Assembly (NCBI GenBank): GCA_041941305.1
Contig: JBGTQJ010000035.1
Location: forward strand, 35,720 to 99,719
Reading direction: 5' to 3'
Length of the DNA stretch: 64,000 nucleotides
Origin: JANSWP01 sp041941305
GTDB lineage: Bacteria > Bacteroidota > Bacteroidia > Chitinophagales > Saprospiraceae
The position numbers were made by a program, and so were the translations under genes. Position 1 is the first letter of the stretch; each line of letters starts with the position of its first letter. Shown in pieces: positions 17,352-25,838 of the stretch. Under the pieces are notes generated by a model. The model had not been told where the DNA came from. It searched no databases and worked only from the letters and a program-made list of their open reading frames with translations.

Positions 17352-17969
17352 ATGGATTTAAAACAGCAGATTTTGGTAAAAACCATGGAGATGTTTATGC
17401 GATATGGCATCAAGAGCATTACTATGGATGATATTTCTCGAAAGTTGGGCATTTCCAAAAAGACACTATATCAATTAGTGGACAACAAAGGAGATCTCAT
17501 TAATCAAATTTTTGAAATACAAACGAGCATTGAAAAAGAGGCGGTCACCAAAATTACAGCCGAGTCTCAAGATGCAATAGATGAGATTTTGGGCATTGCC
17601 AGGTTTGTAACCCAACAATTGAGGGAGTTCTCTCCAACGGTCATTTACGATTTGCAGAAATACTATCCCGATAGTTGGAGAAAGCTGGAAGCCTATCATT
17701 CCGAATATGTCTATGGCGTCATCAAAAACAATTTGGAAAGAGGGATAGAGGAAGGGCTGTATCGCGATAATATGAATCCCGACATCGTCGCCAAGTTGTA
17801 TGTTGGGAAGACGATGTGTGTAGTAGATGAAGATACCTTCCCACTAAAACAGTACAATCGAGAAAATTTATACAAAGAATACATCAATTATCACATTCAC
17901 GGTATCGCTTCACCAAAAGGATTGGAATCATTGGAACGATATCAGAATTCGGAGAGTTTGAGTGTTTGA
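17352..17969 (+). CDS. TetR/AcrR-family transcriptional regulator
   Basis: 205 residues from ATG 17352 (MDLKQQILVKTMEMF). The N-terminal HTH is textbook TetR: SITMDDISRKLGISKKTLYQ, followed by DNKGDLINQIF. The remainder is an all-helical ligand-binding domain without sequence signature. It sits 130 bp upstream of a TolC/MFP/RND efflux operon on the same strand, so it most likely represses that operon and responds to a transported compound (inference from the common arrangement). The final codons run into an octamer repeat, so the extreme C-terminus may have been altered by that repeat. Confidence 0.9.
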   Translation: MDLKQQILVKTMEMFMRYGIKSITMDDISRKLGISKKTLYQLVDNKGDLINQIFEIQTSIEKEAVTKITAESQDAIDEILGIARFVTQQLREFSPTVIYDLQKYYPDSWRKLEAYHSEYVYGVIKNNLERGIEEGLYRDNMNPDIVAKLYVGKTMCVVDEDTFPLKQYNRENLYKEYINYHIHGIASPKGLESLERYQNSESLSV

Positions 17970-18082
17970 GAATTAAGAGTTTGAGAGAATGAGAGATTGA
18001 GAATTTGAGAGCATATAAGTTCTCTCACATACTCAATCTTTCACCCTCTCAAAATCTCAAATTCTCAAATTCTCATCCTCTG
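17951..18082. repeat. Mirrored octamer array after tetR
   Basis: Left arm of GAG-phased octamers (gagagttt, gagtgttt, gagagatt, gagaattt; about 17951-18012) and right arm of the complementary ctcaaatt-type octamers (about 18021-18080). Together they can form a long hairpin. It begins inside the last tetR codons. Confidence 0.7.
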
Positions 18083-18096
18083 GTAAATCACCCGAA

Positions 18097-19416
18097 ATGA
18101 AAGCCTTCTCACGAACGTTTATTGTCACCTTACTCTTTCCATTTTTTCTTTCTGCACAAGAAAGTTATTCCCTCGAAGAAGCCATCAATTATGCATTGGA
18201 AAATAATTCGGCTATTCGCACAAGCCAATTGGGTATCGCAGACGCGGACGCTTTAATTCAAGAAAATACTGCAATTGGTCTGCCCAAAATCAAAGCAGGA
18301 CTAAATTATACCAACTATATCGAAATTCCCTCCTCCGTAGCGGTTGCCAGTACCTTCGATCCCACCGCCCCTGAAGATTTGTTGGTCAAACTCCAATTTG
18401 GTACCACCCATAGCATTTCAGGATTGATTGAAATGGATTGGTTGGCAGTAGACGGAAGCTACTTCCTGGGACTTAGGGCTGCCAGAAAGTACCGCGAATT
18501 GACAGGAGAAAATTATTCCACTACCCAACAAATGGTTCGAAATGATGTCATCCAGGCTTACCTGCCAGCCCTTATCATTGCTGCAAATCTAGAGACTTTG
18601 GAAAAAAACATTGAGAACCTCAAAGATTTGCTCAACGGCACCCGAGAAACGTATAAAGCTGGTTTTGCTGAACAACTGGACGTAGATAGGCTGGAACTTT
18701 CCCTTGCCAATCTGAATGTAGAACAGGAAAATTTAAACAGACAGACTGGTACTGCTTTAAACTATTTAAAATTCACCATGGGTTATCCGGTTGATAAAGA
18801 AATAAGGGTTTCAGATGATATCAATACTTTATTGAAAGAAGCTAACAATGATGAGCTGAGAGGTGCTATCAATTTTGCAAAAAGGCCTGAATACCAGGCA
18901 ATTGAAAAGAGTATTGAATTAAACGAATTGAATGTGAAGCGATTTAAGGCGATGTACTACCCTTCCCTTCGAATTTTCAGTTCCTATCAACATACCTGGC
19001 AGGGAAACGATTTGAATAATACCCTCAACTTCCCCGGGTTCTTTGTTGGTGGTGGCATCAATGTCCCGCTTTTCGATGGCTTTCAAAGGAAAGCACAAAT
19101 TCAGCGGGCACAAATTGATTTGGAATTGGCGAAAATCCAAAAATCAGACTTAGAAAGAGGCATCTCATTGGAAGTCCAAAATGCCCGAATAGATTATAGC
19201 AATGCCCAAGGAAGGGTACAAACTCAAAAACGAACGGTTGATTTAGCTCAAAAAATATACAATACTACTCAGATCAAATACAAAGAAGGTGTAGGAACAA
19301 GCCTGGAACTCACTACAGCAGAATACGAATTATACGAAGCCCAAAGAAACCACAATCAGGCTTTGTATGATTTGTTGGTCTCAAAAGCAAATTTGGATAA
19401 AGCTCTTGGAAATTAG
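18097..19416 (+). CDS. TolC-family outer membrane efflux protein
   Basis: 439 residues with a signal peptide (FIVTLLFPFFLSAQ) and the OEP start YSLEEAINYALENN. It contains the two OEP repeats with long helices (ENLKDLLNGTRETYKAGFAE and KEGVGTSLELTTAEYELYEA) and the PLFDGFQRKAQIQRA loop typical of TolC homologues. It forms a trimeric channel through the outer membrane and periplasm, docking with the adaptor and RND pump encoded directly downstream. It is the first gene of the three-gene operon, with tetR just upstream. Length is normal for the family. Confidence 0.93.
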   Translation: MKAFSRTFIVTLLFPFFLSAQESYSLEEAINYALENNSAIRTSQLGIADADALIQENTAIGLPKIKAGLNYTNYIEIPSSVAVASTFDPTAPEDLLVKLQFGTTHSISGLIEMDWLAVDGSYFLGLRAARKYRELTGENYSTTQQMVRNDVIQAYLPALIIAANLETLEKNIENLKDLLNGTRETYKAGFAEQLDVDRLELSLANLNVEQENLNRQTGTALNYLKFTMGYPVDKEIRVSDDINTLLKEANNDELRGAINFAKRPEYQAIEKSIELNELNVKRFKAMYYPSLRIFSSYQHTWQGNDLNNTLNFPGFFVGGGINVPLFDGFQRKAQIQRAQIDLELAKIQKSDLERGISLEVQNARIDYSNAQGRVQTQKRTVDLAQKIYNTTQIKYKEGVGTSLELTTAEYELYEAQRNHNQALYDLLVSKANLDKALGN

Positions 19417-19524
19417 GATCGTTGACTCTGAATTTGTCTAATAAACAAAGCAACCTCTCGATTTTCAATTAAAAAACAATGTTGGCAGTGGTCAACAATC
19501 TTATAAAATCTCAACAAAATAACA

Positions 19525-20661
19525 ATGAAATATCTCTTGTATCTAATCACCCTTACTGCAATCCTCTCTGCTTGTGGAGAGACTACCTGGCCAGAAGACC
19601 TGGAAGGAAAAAAAGCACTCTTGACCCTCAAGAAAGACTCTTTGCGCATTTTGGAAAAAGAAATCGCAAGATTAGAGTCTGAAATTGAGGAACTGGAACC
19701 AAATAAAGAAATATCCCGTGAATTGGTGACTACGCAAAAAGTTGAACGGACTGATTTTCAACATTTTGTGGAAATCCAGGGCTCTGTTCAATCTGATGAT
19801 TATGTGAGTGCCTCCAGCGAAACTGGTGGAAGAATAGTGGATCTAAAATTTCAGGAAGGACAAAATGTTCTCAAGGGCCAGTTGGTAGCCAAGCTTGATT
19901 TGGAAGCTATCAATAAGCAAATCGCTGAATTGCAAACCTCCCTCAATTTGGCAAACGATGTATACGATCGCCAAAAACGCCTTTGGGATCAAAACATTGG
20001 TTCTGAAATGCAATATTTGCAAGCCAAGAATAACAAGGAACGATTGGAAAAAAGTTTGGAAACCGTTCAATTCCAACTGTCCAAGTCGGAAGTTTATGCT
20101 CCTATTTCAGGAGTCGTCGAAATGGTCAATTTAAAAGCTGGTGAAATGGCTTCACCAGGCATGCCTATCATCACTATTTTGAATACCAACAAAGTCAAGG
20201 TGGTTGCGAATGTTCCTGAAAGCCACTTGAAAGCGATTCGTCGGGGAGAGATGGTTACGCTTAAGTTCCCCGCCCTGGATGCTGAAACCAAAGCCCGCAT
20301 CAGCCGAATCGGCAATACCATCAATCCGACCAACCGAACTTTTGAAGCAGAAGTAGAATTGTCCAATGCTCAGGGCTTGTACAAACCTAACCTACTGGCT
20401 ATCATGATGTTGAATGACAAAACTGTAGAAGATGTACCGACGATTCCCCTGGAATTGGTACAGCAAGAAGTAAGCGGCAGAAGTTTTGTATACATCAAAG
20501 ATGAAGGAGGAGAAGGTGCTTACGCAAAAAAGGTATATGTCTCCACAGGCGATAGTTACGATGGTAAAATTGTCATCGAAGAAGGCTTGGAAGGTGGAGA
20601 AGACTTGCTGGTGGACGGCGCCAGAGTGGTAGCAGAAAATGCCCTGATTAAGGTCAAATAA
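19525..20661 (+). CDS. Efflux RND transporter periplasmic adaptor (membrane fusion protein)
   Basis: 378 residues. Lipoprotein signal (LITLTAILSAC, lipobox Cys near 17), an N-terminal coiled segment (KKDSLRILEKEIARLESEIE), then the biotinyl-lipoyl half motifs (GGRIVDLKFQEGQNVLKGQL; VYAPISGVVEMVNLKAGE) around a helical hairpin, a beta-barrel domain and a membrane-proximal domain. It bridges the TolC-like channel and the RND pump in the periplasm. The extra N-terminal coiled coil before the lipoyl part is common in Bacteroidota adaptors. It lies 108 bp after tolC and 165 bp before the pump gene, with a long hairpin in the latter gap. Confidence 0.92.
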   Translation: MKYLLYLITLTAILSACGETTWPEDLEGKKALLTLKKDSLRILEKEIARLESEIEELEPNKEISRELVTTQKVERTDFQHFVEIQGSVQSDDYVSASSETGGRIVDLKFQEGQNVLKGQLVAKLDLEAINKQIAELQTSLNLANDVYDRQKRLWDQNIGSEMQYLQAKNNKERLEKSLETVQFQLSKSEVYAPISGVVEMVNLKAGEMASPGMPIITILNTNKVKVVANVPESHLKAIRRGEMVTLKFPALDAETKARISRIGNTINPTNRTFEAEVELSNAQGLYKPNLLAIMMLNDKTVEDVPTIPLELVQQEVSGRSFVYIKDEGGEGAYAKKVYVSTGDSYDGKIVIEEGLEGGEDLLVDGARVVAENALIKVK

Positions 20662-20811
20662 TTTTTAAAAGGTGACATCTTTTGGAGGGACGAGGAAAGG
20701 TGTCATCTTTTTAAAGAGCCTCTAAGACTCTTAAAGCCATCCCTCGAAAGTAAATTTTAAGATGACACCTTCTTCTACGTTCCTCCGAAAAAGATGTCAC
20801 CTTAAAATTTT
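20660..20811. repeat. Long imperfect inverted repeat inside the efflux operon
   Basis: Arms of about 55 bp at 20660-20716 and 20752-20811. The outer parts pair aaggtgacatctttt with aaaagatgtcacctt, the inner parts aggtgtcatctttttaaa with ttttaagatgacacct. Each arm also holds a near-duplicate of the ggtgacatctttt word. The transcript could fold into a long hairpin between adaptor and pump. Confidence 0.7.
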
Positions 20812-20826
20812 GGCAATGATTTCAAA

Positions 20827-23800
20827 ATGTCAATACAAAAAATAAAAGAAGGTCTACGTGAATTTTCCCTAACGACACTCGCGGTAGACAATCGAACCTC
20901 CATATTCCTACTCACCTTTATGTTGCTTGTTTTTGGGGTGAGTTCATACAACAATATGCCAAAGGAAGCCTACCCGGAAATTCCATGGCCAAAAGTGTAT
21001 GTCAATACCCTCTACTTCGGAAACTCAGGAGAGGATATTGAAAATTTGGTTACACGCCCACTTGAAAAAGAAATAGGTACGATATCGGAAATCAAAACCA
21101 TCACTTCTTCTTCCTTGCAGGATTATTCCCTGATTGTAGCTGAATTTAATTCAGATGTGGATTTGGACGATGGTGTGCAGAAAATCAAGGATGCCGTAGA
21201 TCGCGCCAAACCGGAATTGCCAGACGATTTGACCAAGGAACCCGAAGTGCTGGACATCAACATGTCTGAAATACCCATCATGACGGTCAATTTGGCTGGA
21301 AATTTCACCAATGATGAGTTGAACAATTATGCGGAATACCTGAAAGATGAAATCAAGGATTTGAAAGAAATTTCAGATGTAGATATCAAAGGGGTACGTG
21401 AAAGGGAAATGGCAATTGAAGTGGATTTGCCAAAAATGGAAGCACGCGAAATTTCCTTTCAGGATATCGAAAATGCCGTTCGTTCAGAAAATGTGACCAT
21501 GTCGGGCGGTGAAATTCTCAATGGTGATTTCCGTAGAAATATCCGTATCCTCGGTGAATTTAAGAATGCTGCAGAGTTGGAAAACATGATCGTACGAAGT
21601 GAAAATAATGACCCCGTCTTCCTTAAAGATATTGCCAAGGTAACTTATGGTTTTCAGGAGCCAACCAGTATAGCCCGTGCAGATGGAGAGCCAGTTGTTT
21701 CACTGGATGTCATCAAAAAAGCAGGTCAAAATCTACTATCTGCTTCGGATAAAATTAAAGAGGCAGTTGCTAAAGCCGAAGCGGAAGTTTTTCCGGAAAA
21801 TCTAAAAGTAACCTTGTTTAATGACATTTCGGTGCAAACCCGCCAGATGGTTTCCGACCTTCAAAACAGTATCATTTCGGGAATGATTTTGGTGGTCTTG
21901 GTTTTGCTCTTTTTCCTGGGTATCCGTAACTCGCTTTTTGTGGGGCTCGCCATTCCAACTTCCATGCTAATGGGCATTTTGATCATCAATGTGATAGGTT
22001 ATTCTTTGAATATGGTGGTGCTGTTTTCTCTGATTCTGGCACTTGGTCTACTGGTTGATAATGCTATTGTGGTGGTGGAAAATATCTATCGGTATATGCA
22101 AAATGGCTATTCGGGATTGGATGCCGCAAAGTATGGAACGGGAGAAGTTGCCTTGCCGATTATCGCCTCTACTGCAACCACCTTGGCAGCATTTGTACCA
22201 CTTGCTTTTTGGCCTGGACTCATGGGTGAATTCATGCGTTACTTGCCAATAACCCTAATCATTGTCTTGTCTTCTTCCCTTTTTGTGGCCCTGGTAATCA
22301 ATCCCGTTTTGACTTCCGTTTTGATGAAAGTAGATGAGCGGGCAGATGATCTAGCAGTAAGGAGAAGAAAAAGAAAAAATGTTATCCTTTTTATTGTTGT
22401 AGCATTGGTTTTGTCAGCAATAGTCCAGATAGGCAACACCATGTGGTTCAGAAACTTATTATGGATTGTGGCAGGTATGACGGCTTTGAATTATTTCTTC
22501 TTAAGAAAAGCTTCTTTCTGGTTTCAAAATCGGATCCTGCCTATTCTGGAAAATGTTTATGACAAATTCATTCGATTTGCTTTACATAAATACAATCCCT
22601 TTTTCATTTTTGGTGGAACAGTATTGTTATTAGTTTTTGCTTTAGGCTTATTGGGAGCCAAACAACCCAATGTCGTTTTGTTCCCTTCCATCAACCCAAT
22701 CTATGTCAATGCATTCGTAGAATTACCAATGGGCAAAGACATTGAAGCCACCAGTGAAATGATGCGCCAGGTGGAACAAAAGGTTCAGGAAATTATTAAA
22801 CCTCATGACCATCTGGTAGAAGCAGTTCTATCTCAAGTAGGAGAAAACACCTCCGACCCCAATGCAGGACCTGATTTCAGCAAATCTCCTACGAAGGCGC
22901 GACTGACTGTCTCCTTCATTCCTGCTACAGAGCGAATCGGGATAAATACCTTCTCCATCATGGAAGAAATCAGAGAAGGGTTAAACGACCAATTTCCAGG
23001 TGTGAAAATCGTAGTAGACAAACCCAATGATGGTCCACCAATGGAAAAACCAATCAATATTGAGATTCGGGGCGATGACATTGCTAAACTCGCAACGCTT
23101 TCAGATGATTTGGTCGCGTATATCGAAAGTCAAAACATAGCTGGTATAGAAGAACTCAAGCAAGACGTGCGCATTGGAAAACCGGAAATGCTTATTCATA
23201 TTGATCGGGAAGCTGCAAGACGATACGGGGTTTCCACCTACTCCATCGCTGACGCCATCCGGACGGCGGTGTTTGGAAAAGAAGTCTCTCAATTTAAAGA
23301 CGGCGATGACGATTATCCGATTAATGTGCGTCTCGACGAAAATTACCGCTACGATATCGGCGATCTGCTGAATCAAAAAATCACCTTCCGAAATCCTGCC
23401 AATGGTCGCATCAGTCAAGTACCGATTTCGGCAGTTGCAGATATGAGTTTGTCCTCAACTTACAACTCAATCAACCGAAAAGATCAGGAGCGTGCTATCA
23501 CGGTCTATTCAAATATCCTGACGGATTACAACCCCAACGTGGTTGTGAATCAAATTCAGGAGACACTTGAAGGTTATGAAATGCCACAGGGTTATACCTA
23601 TGAATTTACTGGTCAGCAACAACAGCAAAATGAAGAAGCTGCCTTTCTCGCTACTGCACTGGGTATTGCCATTTTTGCGATTTTGATCATCATCGTGATG
23701 CAGTTCAACAGCTTGATTTCGCCCTTTATCATCATATTATCTGTCCTGTTCAGTACCATTGGCGTATTTCTCGGTTATGTCTTCACTGGTATGGACATCG

Positions 23801-24288
23801 TTATCGTGATGACAGGTGTGGGCATCATTTCCCTGGCAGGAATTGTGGTAAATAATGCCATCGTACTCATAGACTATATTAACCTGGTCATCAAGCGAAA
23901 ACGCACGGAACTTGGCTATGAGCATATGAACCAACTCACCAAAAATGATGTCAAAGAAGCCATCGTAAATGGAGGTGCCACTCGTCTCCGCCCAGTTCTT
24001 TTGACTGCCATAACCACCGTACTGGGGCTTATCCCATTAGCCATCGGCTTCAATTTTGATTTCGGTGGACTCATCACTGACTTGAATCCAAATATGTTCA
24101 TCGGTGGAGACAACGTCGCATTTTGGGGTGTGATGGCCTGGACGGTTATTTATGGGTTGGTATTCGCGACCTTCCTGACATTGGTTGTTGTGCCTGTGAT
24201 GTATTGGTTGGCGTATCGAGCAAAGAGAAGAGTGATGGTAGGGAAGGAGCGAGTTGCAGTAAGTGATGTCAATGTTTTGGATGCTTGA
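20827..24288 (+). CDS. Efflux RND transporter permease (AcrB/CzcA superfamily)
   Basis: 1,153 residues, slightly longer than the usual 1,030-1,050. TM1 lies near residues 25-45, two large periplasmic loops follow, and the central helix bundle carries the proton-relay region GLLVDNAIVVVENIYRYM. The second half repeats the pattern (GIISLAGIVVNNAIVLIDYI). Charged insertions after TM6 (DERADDLAVRRRKRKN) and in the C-terminal half account for the extra length. It uses the proton gradient to drive export through adaptor and TolC partners encoded upstream. The substrate is undetermined: both hydrophobic drugs and metals are handled by this superfamily. A strong terminator follows, closing the operon. 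Confidence 0.93.
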   Translation: MSIQKIKEGLREFSLTTLAVDNRTSIFLLTFMLLVFGVSSYNNMPKEAYPEIPWPKVYVNTLYFGNSGEDIENLVTRPLEKEIGTISEIKTITSSSLQDYSLIVAEFNSDVDLDDGVQKIKDAVDRAKPELPDDLTKEPEVLDINMSEIPIMTVNLAGNFTNDELNNYAEYLKDEIKDLKEISDVDIKGVREREMAIEVDLPKMEAREISFQDIENAVRSENVTMSGGEILNGDFRRNIRILGEFKNAAELENMIVRSENNDPVFLKDIAKVTYGFQEPTSIARADGEPVVSLDVIKKAGQNLLSASDKIKEAVAKAEAEVFPENLKVTLFNDISVQTRQMVSDLQNSIISGMILVVLVLLFFLGIRNSLFVGLAIPTSMLMGILIINVIGYSLNMVVLFSLILALGLLVDNAIVVVENIYRYMQNGYSGLDAAKYGTGEVALPIIASTATTLAAFVPLAFWPGLMGEFMRYLPITLIIVLSSSLFVALVINPVLTSVLMKVDERADDLAVRRRKRKNVILFIVVALVLSAIVQIGNTMWFRNLLWIVAGMTALNYFFLRKASFWFQNRILPILENVYDKFIRFALHKYNPFFIFGGTVLLLVFALGLLGAKQPNVVLFPSINPIYVNAFVELPMGKDIEATSEMMRQVEQKVQEIIKPHDHLVEAVLSQVGENTSDPNAGPDFSKSPTKARLTVSFIPATERIGINTFSIMEEIREGLNDQFPGVKIVVDKPNDGPPMEKPINIEIRGDDIAKLATLSDDLVAYIESQNIAGIEELKQDVRIGKPEMLIHIDREAARRYGVSTYSIADAIRTAVFGKEVSQFKDGDDDYPINVRLDENYRYDIGDLLNQKITFRNPANGRISQVPISAVADMSLSSTYNSINRKDQERAITVYSNILTDYNPNVVVNQIQETLEGYEMPQGYTYEFTGQQQQQNEEAAFLATALGIAIFAILIIIVMQFNSLISPFIIILSVLFSTIGVFLGYVFTGMDIVIVMTGVGIISLAGIVVNNAIVLIDYINLVIKRKRTELGYEHMNQLTKNDVKEAIVNGGATRLRPVLLTAITTVLGLIPLAIGFNFDFGGLITDLNPNMFIGGDNVAFWGVMAWTVIYGLVFATFLTLVVVPVMYWLAYRAKRRVMVGKERVAVSDVNVLDA

Positions 24289-24305
24289 TAATATTTAGAA
24301 TGCTT

Positions 24306-24346
24306 AAAAAGCCACTCCTGGATTTAAGATCTGGGAGTGGCTTTTT
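24306..24346 (+). terminator. Rho-independent terminator of the efflux operon
   Basis: Perfect 13-bp stem aaaaagccactcc (24306-24318) with ggagtggcttttt (24334-24346), followed by further T residues. It lies 17 bp after the RND permease stop. Confidence 0.9.
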
Positions 24347-24611
24347 ATTTTTACTTGTTTGAAAACTAGACATTTTGACTAAAACTCGCCCCTCCAGAAG
24401 ACGTACTCAATAGTCTTTTGAAGTTTGTCCAATTCAAAGAATCCCTTTAGGAAGGACTTCTATGGAGGAAACTAAAAATTTCACTGCACAGAACTAATAT
24501 GGAGCGAGTGGGAAAAAAATCGAAAAATATGGTAACGTTTTTAAAAACAAAGGAACACCTTTTTGACAGCCTTGGAAAAAGGCAATTATTAAAACTCAAA
24601 ATGTTTCAATT

Positions 24612-24767
24612 ATGAAAAAGTTTAATGAAAAATCTTTAGCTATTTTACAAAAAGGCAATCTTCAAACCTTAAATCAAAGAGACCAAAAAGATATTAAAGG
24701 AGGTGGACTTGCTAGTTCTCCTCTTGGACTACTTAAAAATGGATTTTTTGACATTTTTACGGAATGA
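24612..24767 (+). CDS. 51-residue double-glycine leader peptide, orphan
   Basis: An ATG at 24612 opens a 51-codon gene. The N-terminal 32 residues look like a Bacteroidota double-glycine leader: basic start, LxxLNQRDQKDIKGGG with the GG(G) at residues 30-32. Such leaders are cut and exported by peptidase-containing ABC transporters, or guide RiPP modification (family knowledge). The core is only about 19 residues, hydrophobic (LASSPLGLLKNGFFDIF), and has no Cys, arguing against a lanthipeptide. No modification, transport or immunity gene lies nearby, so any partner is elsewhere. A terminator follows closely, making it a compact single-gene unit. Function is unknown. Confidence 0.65.
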   Translation: MKKFNEKSLAILQKGNLQTLNQRDQKDIKGGGLASSPLGLLKNGFFDIFTE

Positions 24768-24800
24768 TCCCGAATAAGTCCTAACACTATAAACCTTCAC

Positions 24801-24843
24801 AACCGCGTTTCCTCGCTTTTCCGAACAAGTGGAAACGCGGTTT
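24801..24843 (+). terminator. Hairpin after the double-glycine peptide gene
   Basis: Stem aaccgcgtttcc (24801-24812) pairs with ggaaacgcggtt (24831-24842), 33 bp after the peptide stop. The T-run after it is short, but the stem is strong and is the only candidate terminator. Confidence 0.7.
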
Positions 24844-25321
24844 CAGTCTTATCAAATACCTCAAACGCCTTCAAGACGTGACTCACCCTCGCCCACCGGG
24901 AAAGATATAACCTACCGATGTTCCTAAATCTATAACTTCAACTTCCAATATCCCATCCCCAGTCGAATAATTCGAAGCGCTCGAATACAAATAATGCTCA
25001 GGCTCAGCTATTATAATTTTTGAATTTTATTATTCGCACGTCTTCAAGACGTGCTTAATATCTATTTGAAGTTTGGAAACTTCAAATAGCGATTTTTTTT
25101 GCAGGCAAAAAAAGAAAATCGTTGTGTTAAGTTTCCAAACTTAACACGAATATTAGAAACGTCTTCAAGACGTTTCACTTGTCGCTTTTCAATGTTTTTA
25201 CCAATTCTGTAAAAATTGAACTTGATTTTTTTTAGCGAAAATTTTACACTTCACAGAAAGCATTTTGACTAATTTATCCCTAACTATGCAAAAAAATTCA
25301 ACACATAGAAGCTATTTGAAA
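24844..25321. other. Gene-free region holding a hairpin cluster
   Basis: About 480 bp between the peptide terminator and the first cytochrome gene. A half palindrome cttcaagacgtg near 24869 precedes the five hairpins of 25036-25176. No coding frame is credible. The 5' region of the cytochrome gene (from 25271) is shared with its paralogue. Confidence 0.55.
25036..25176. repeat. Cluster of five consecutive palindromes
   Basis: Palindromes: gcacgtcttcaagacgtgc (25036-25054); a 28-bp one centred on TTTGGAAA (25062-25089); a T-rich/A-rich hairpin (25090-25121); one centred on TTTCCAAA (25124-25147); and a second cgtcttcaagacg type (25156-25176). The first and last share a core, and the second and fourth have complementary centres. 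This gives a nested, REP-cluster-like layout. Confidence 0.75.
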
Positions 25322-25768
25322 ATGAGAAAATCATACATCTTTACTTTATTCCTACTCCTGTATTTTGCACTTGCCTGCACCGACACCGATTCAAGCTCTA
25401 ATGCAATTGCACCAACTCAACCAAACCCCAATGGTGACAGTGAATTGGCATTGTTGATGCGGGAAATGTTCGAAGATGGATTGCGCATCAAAGAACAAAT
25501 CGATAATGGAGAAAAACCCGAAATTTTAAAAAAATTTGAAGCCATTCATACTGCAGAAGCCACAGAACCTGAAAAAGCAGCGAGTGAGACTTACAAAAAC
25601 TTTGCGGATTCCTATTTGGTTGCTTTGGAGAATTTACAAAATGCGAATTCTGATGACTTGTATGATGCATACCAGGGGATGGTCCACAGTTGCATGAGTT
25701 GCCATCAGGCTTTGTGCCCGGGTCCGATGGTGAGGATTAAGACATTGTATCTGGATGATGGAAAATAG
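25322..25768 (+). CDS. Cytochrome c'/c556-like lipoprotein, paralogue 1
   Basis: 148 residues from the Met opening a lipoprotein signal (FTLFLLLYFALAC, lipobox Cys). A helical body follows, and the single haem motif CMSCH lies near the C-terminus (SCMSCHQALC), the position typical of four-helix-bundle cytochromes c'/c556 rather than class I cytochromes. It should bind one covalent haem at the cell envelope and could act in electron transfer or gas/peroxide binding; no partner gene is adjacent. A close paralogue lies 4.5 kb downstream. A possible upstream Met at 25265 would spoil the signal peptide. Confidence 0.8.
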   Translation: MRKSYIFTLFLLLYFALACTDTDSSSNAIAPTQPNPNGDSELALLMREMFEDGLRIKEQIDNGEKPEILKKFEAIHTAEATEPEKAASETYKNFADSYLVALENLQNANSDDLYDAYQGMVHSCMSCHQALCPGPMVRIKTLYLDDGK

Positions 25769-25795
25769 CTACCAAGCTGGTTTGATAAAGTAGAA

Positions 25796-25827
25796 GATGT
25801 GAAAGATTTTTGGAAATCTTTCACATC
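25796..25827. terminator. Bidirectional hairpin between convergent genes
   Basis: A perfect 14-bp stem, from gatgtgaaagattt to aaatctttcacatc, with TTGG in the loop. It lies between the cytochrome-like gene (+) and the sortilin-repeat gene (-). Confidence 0.7.
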
Positions 25828-25838
25828 ATATAGTACAA

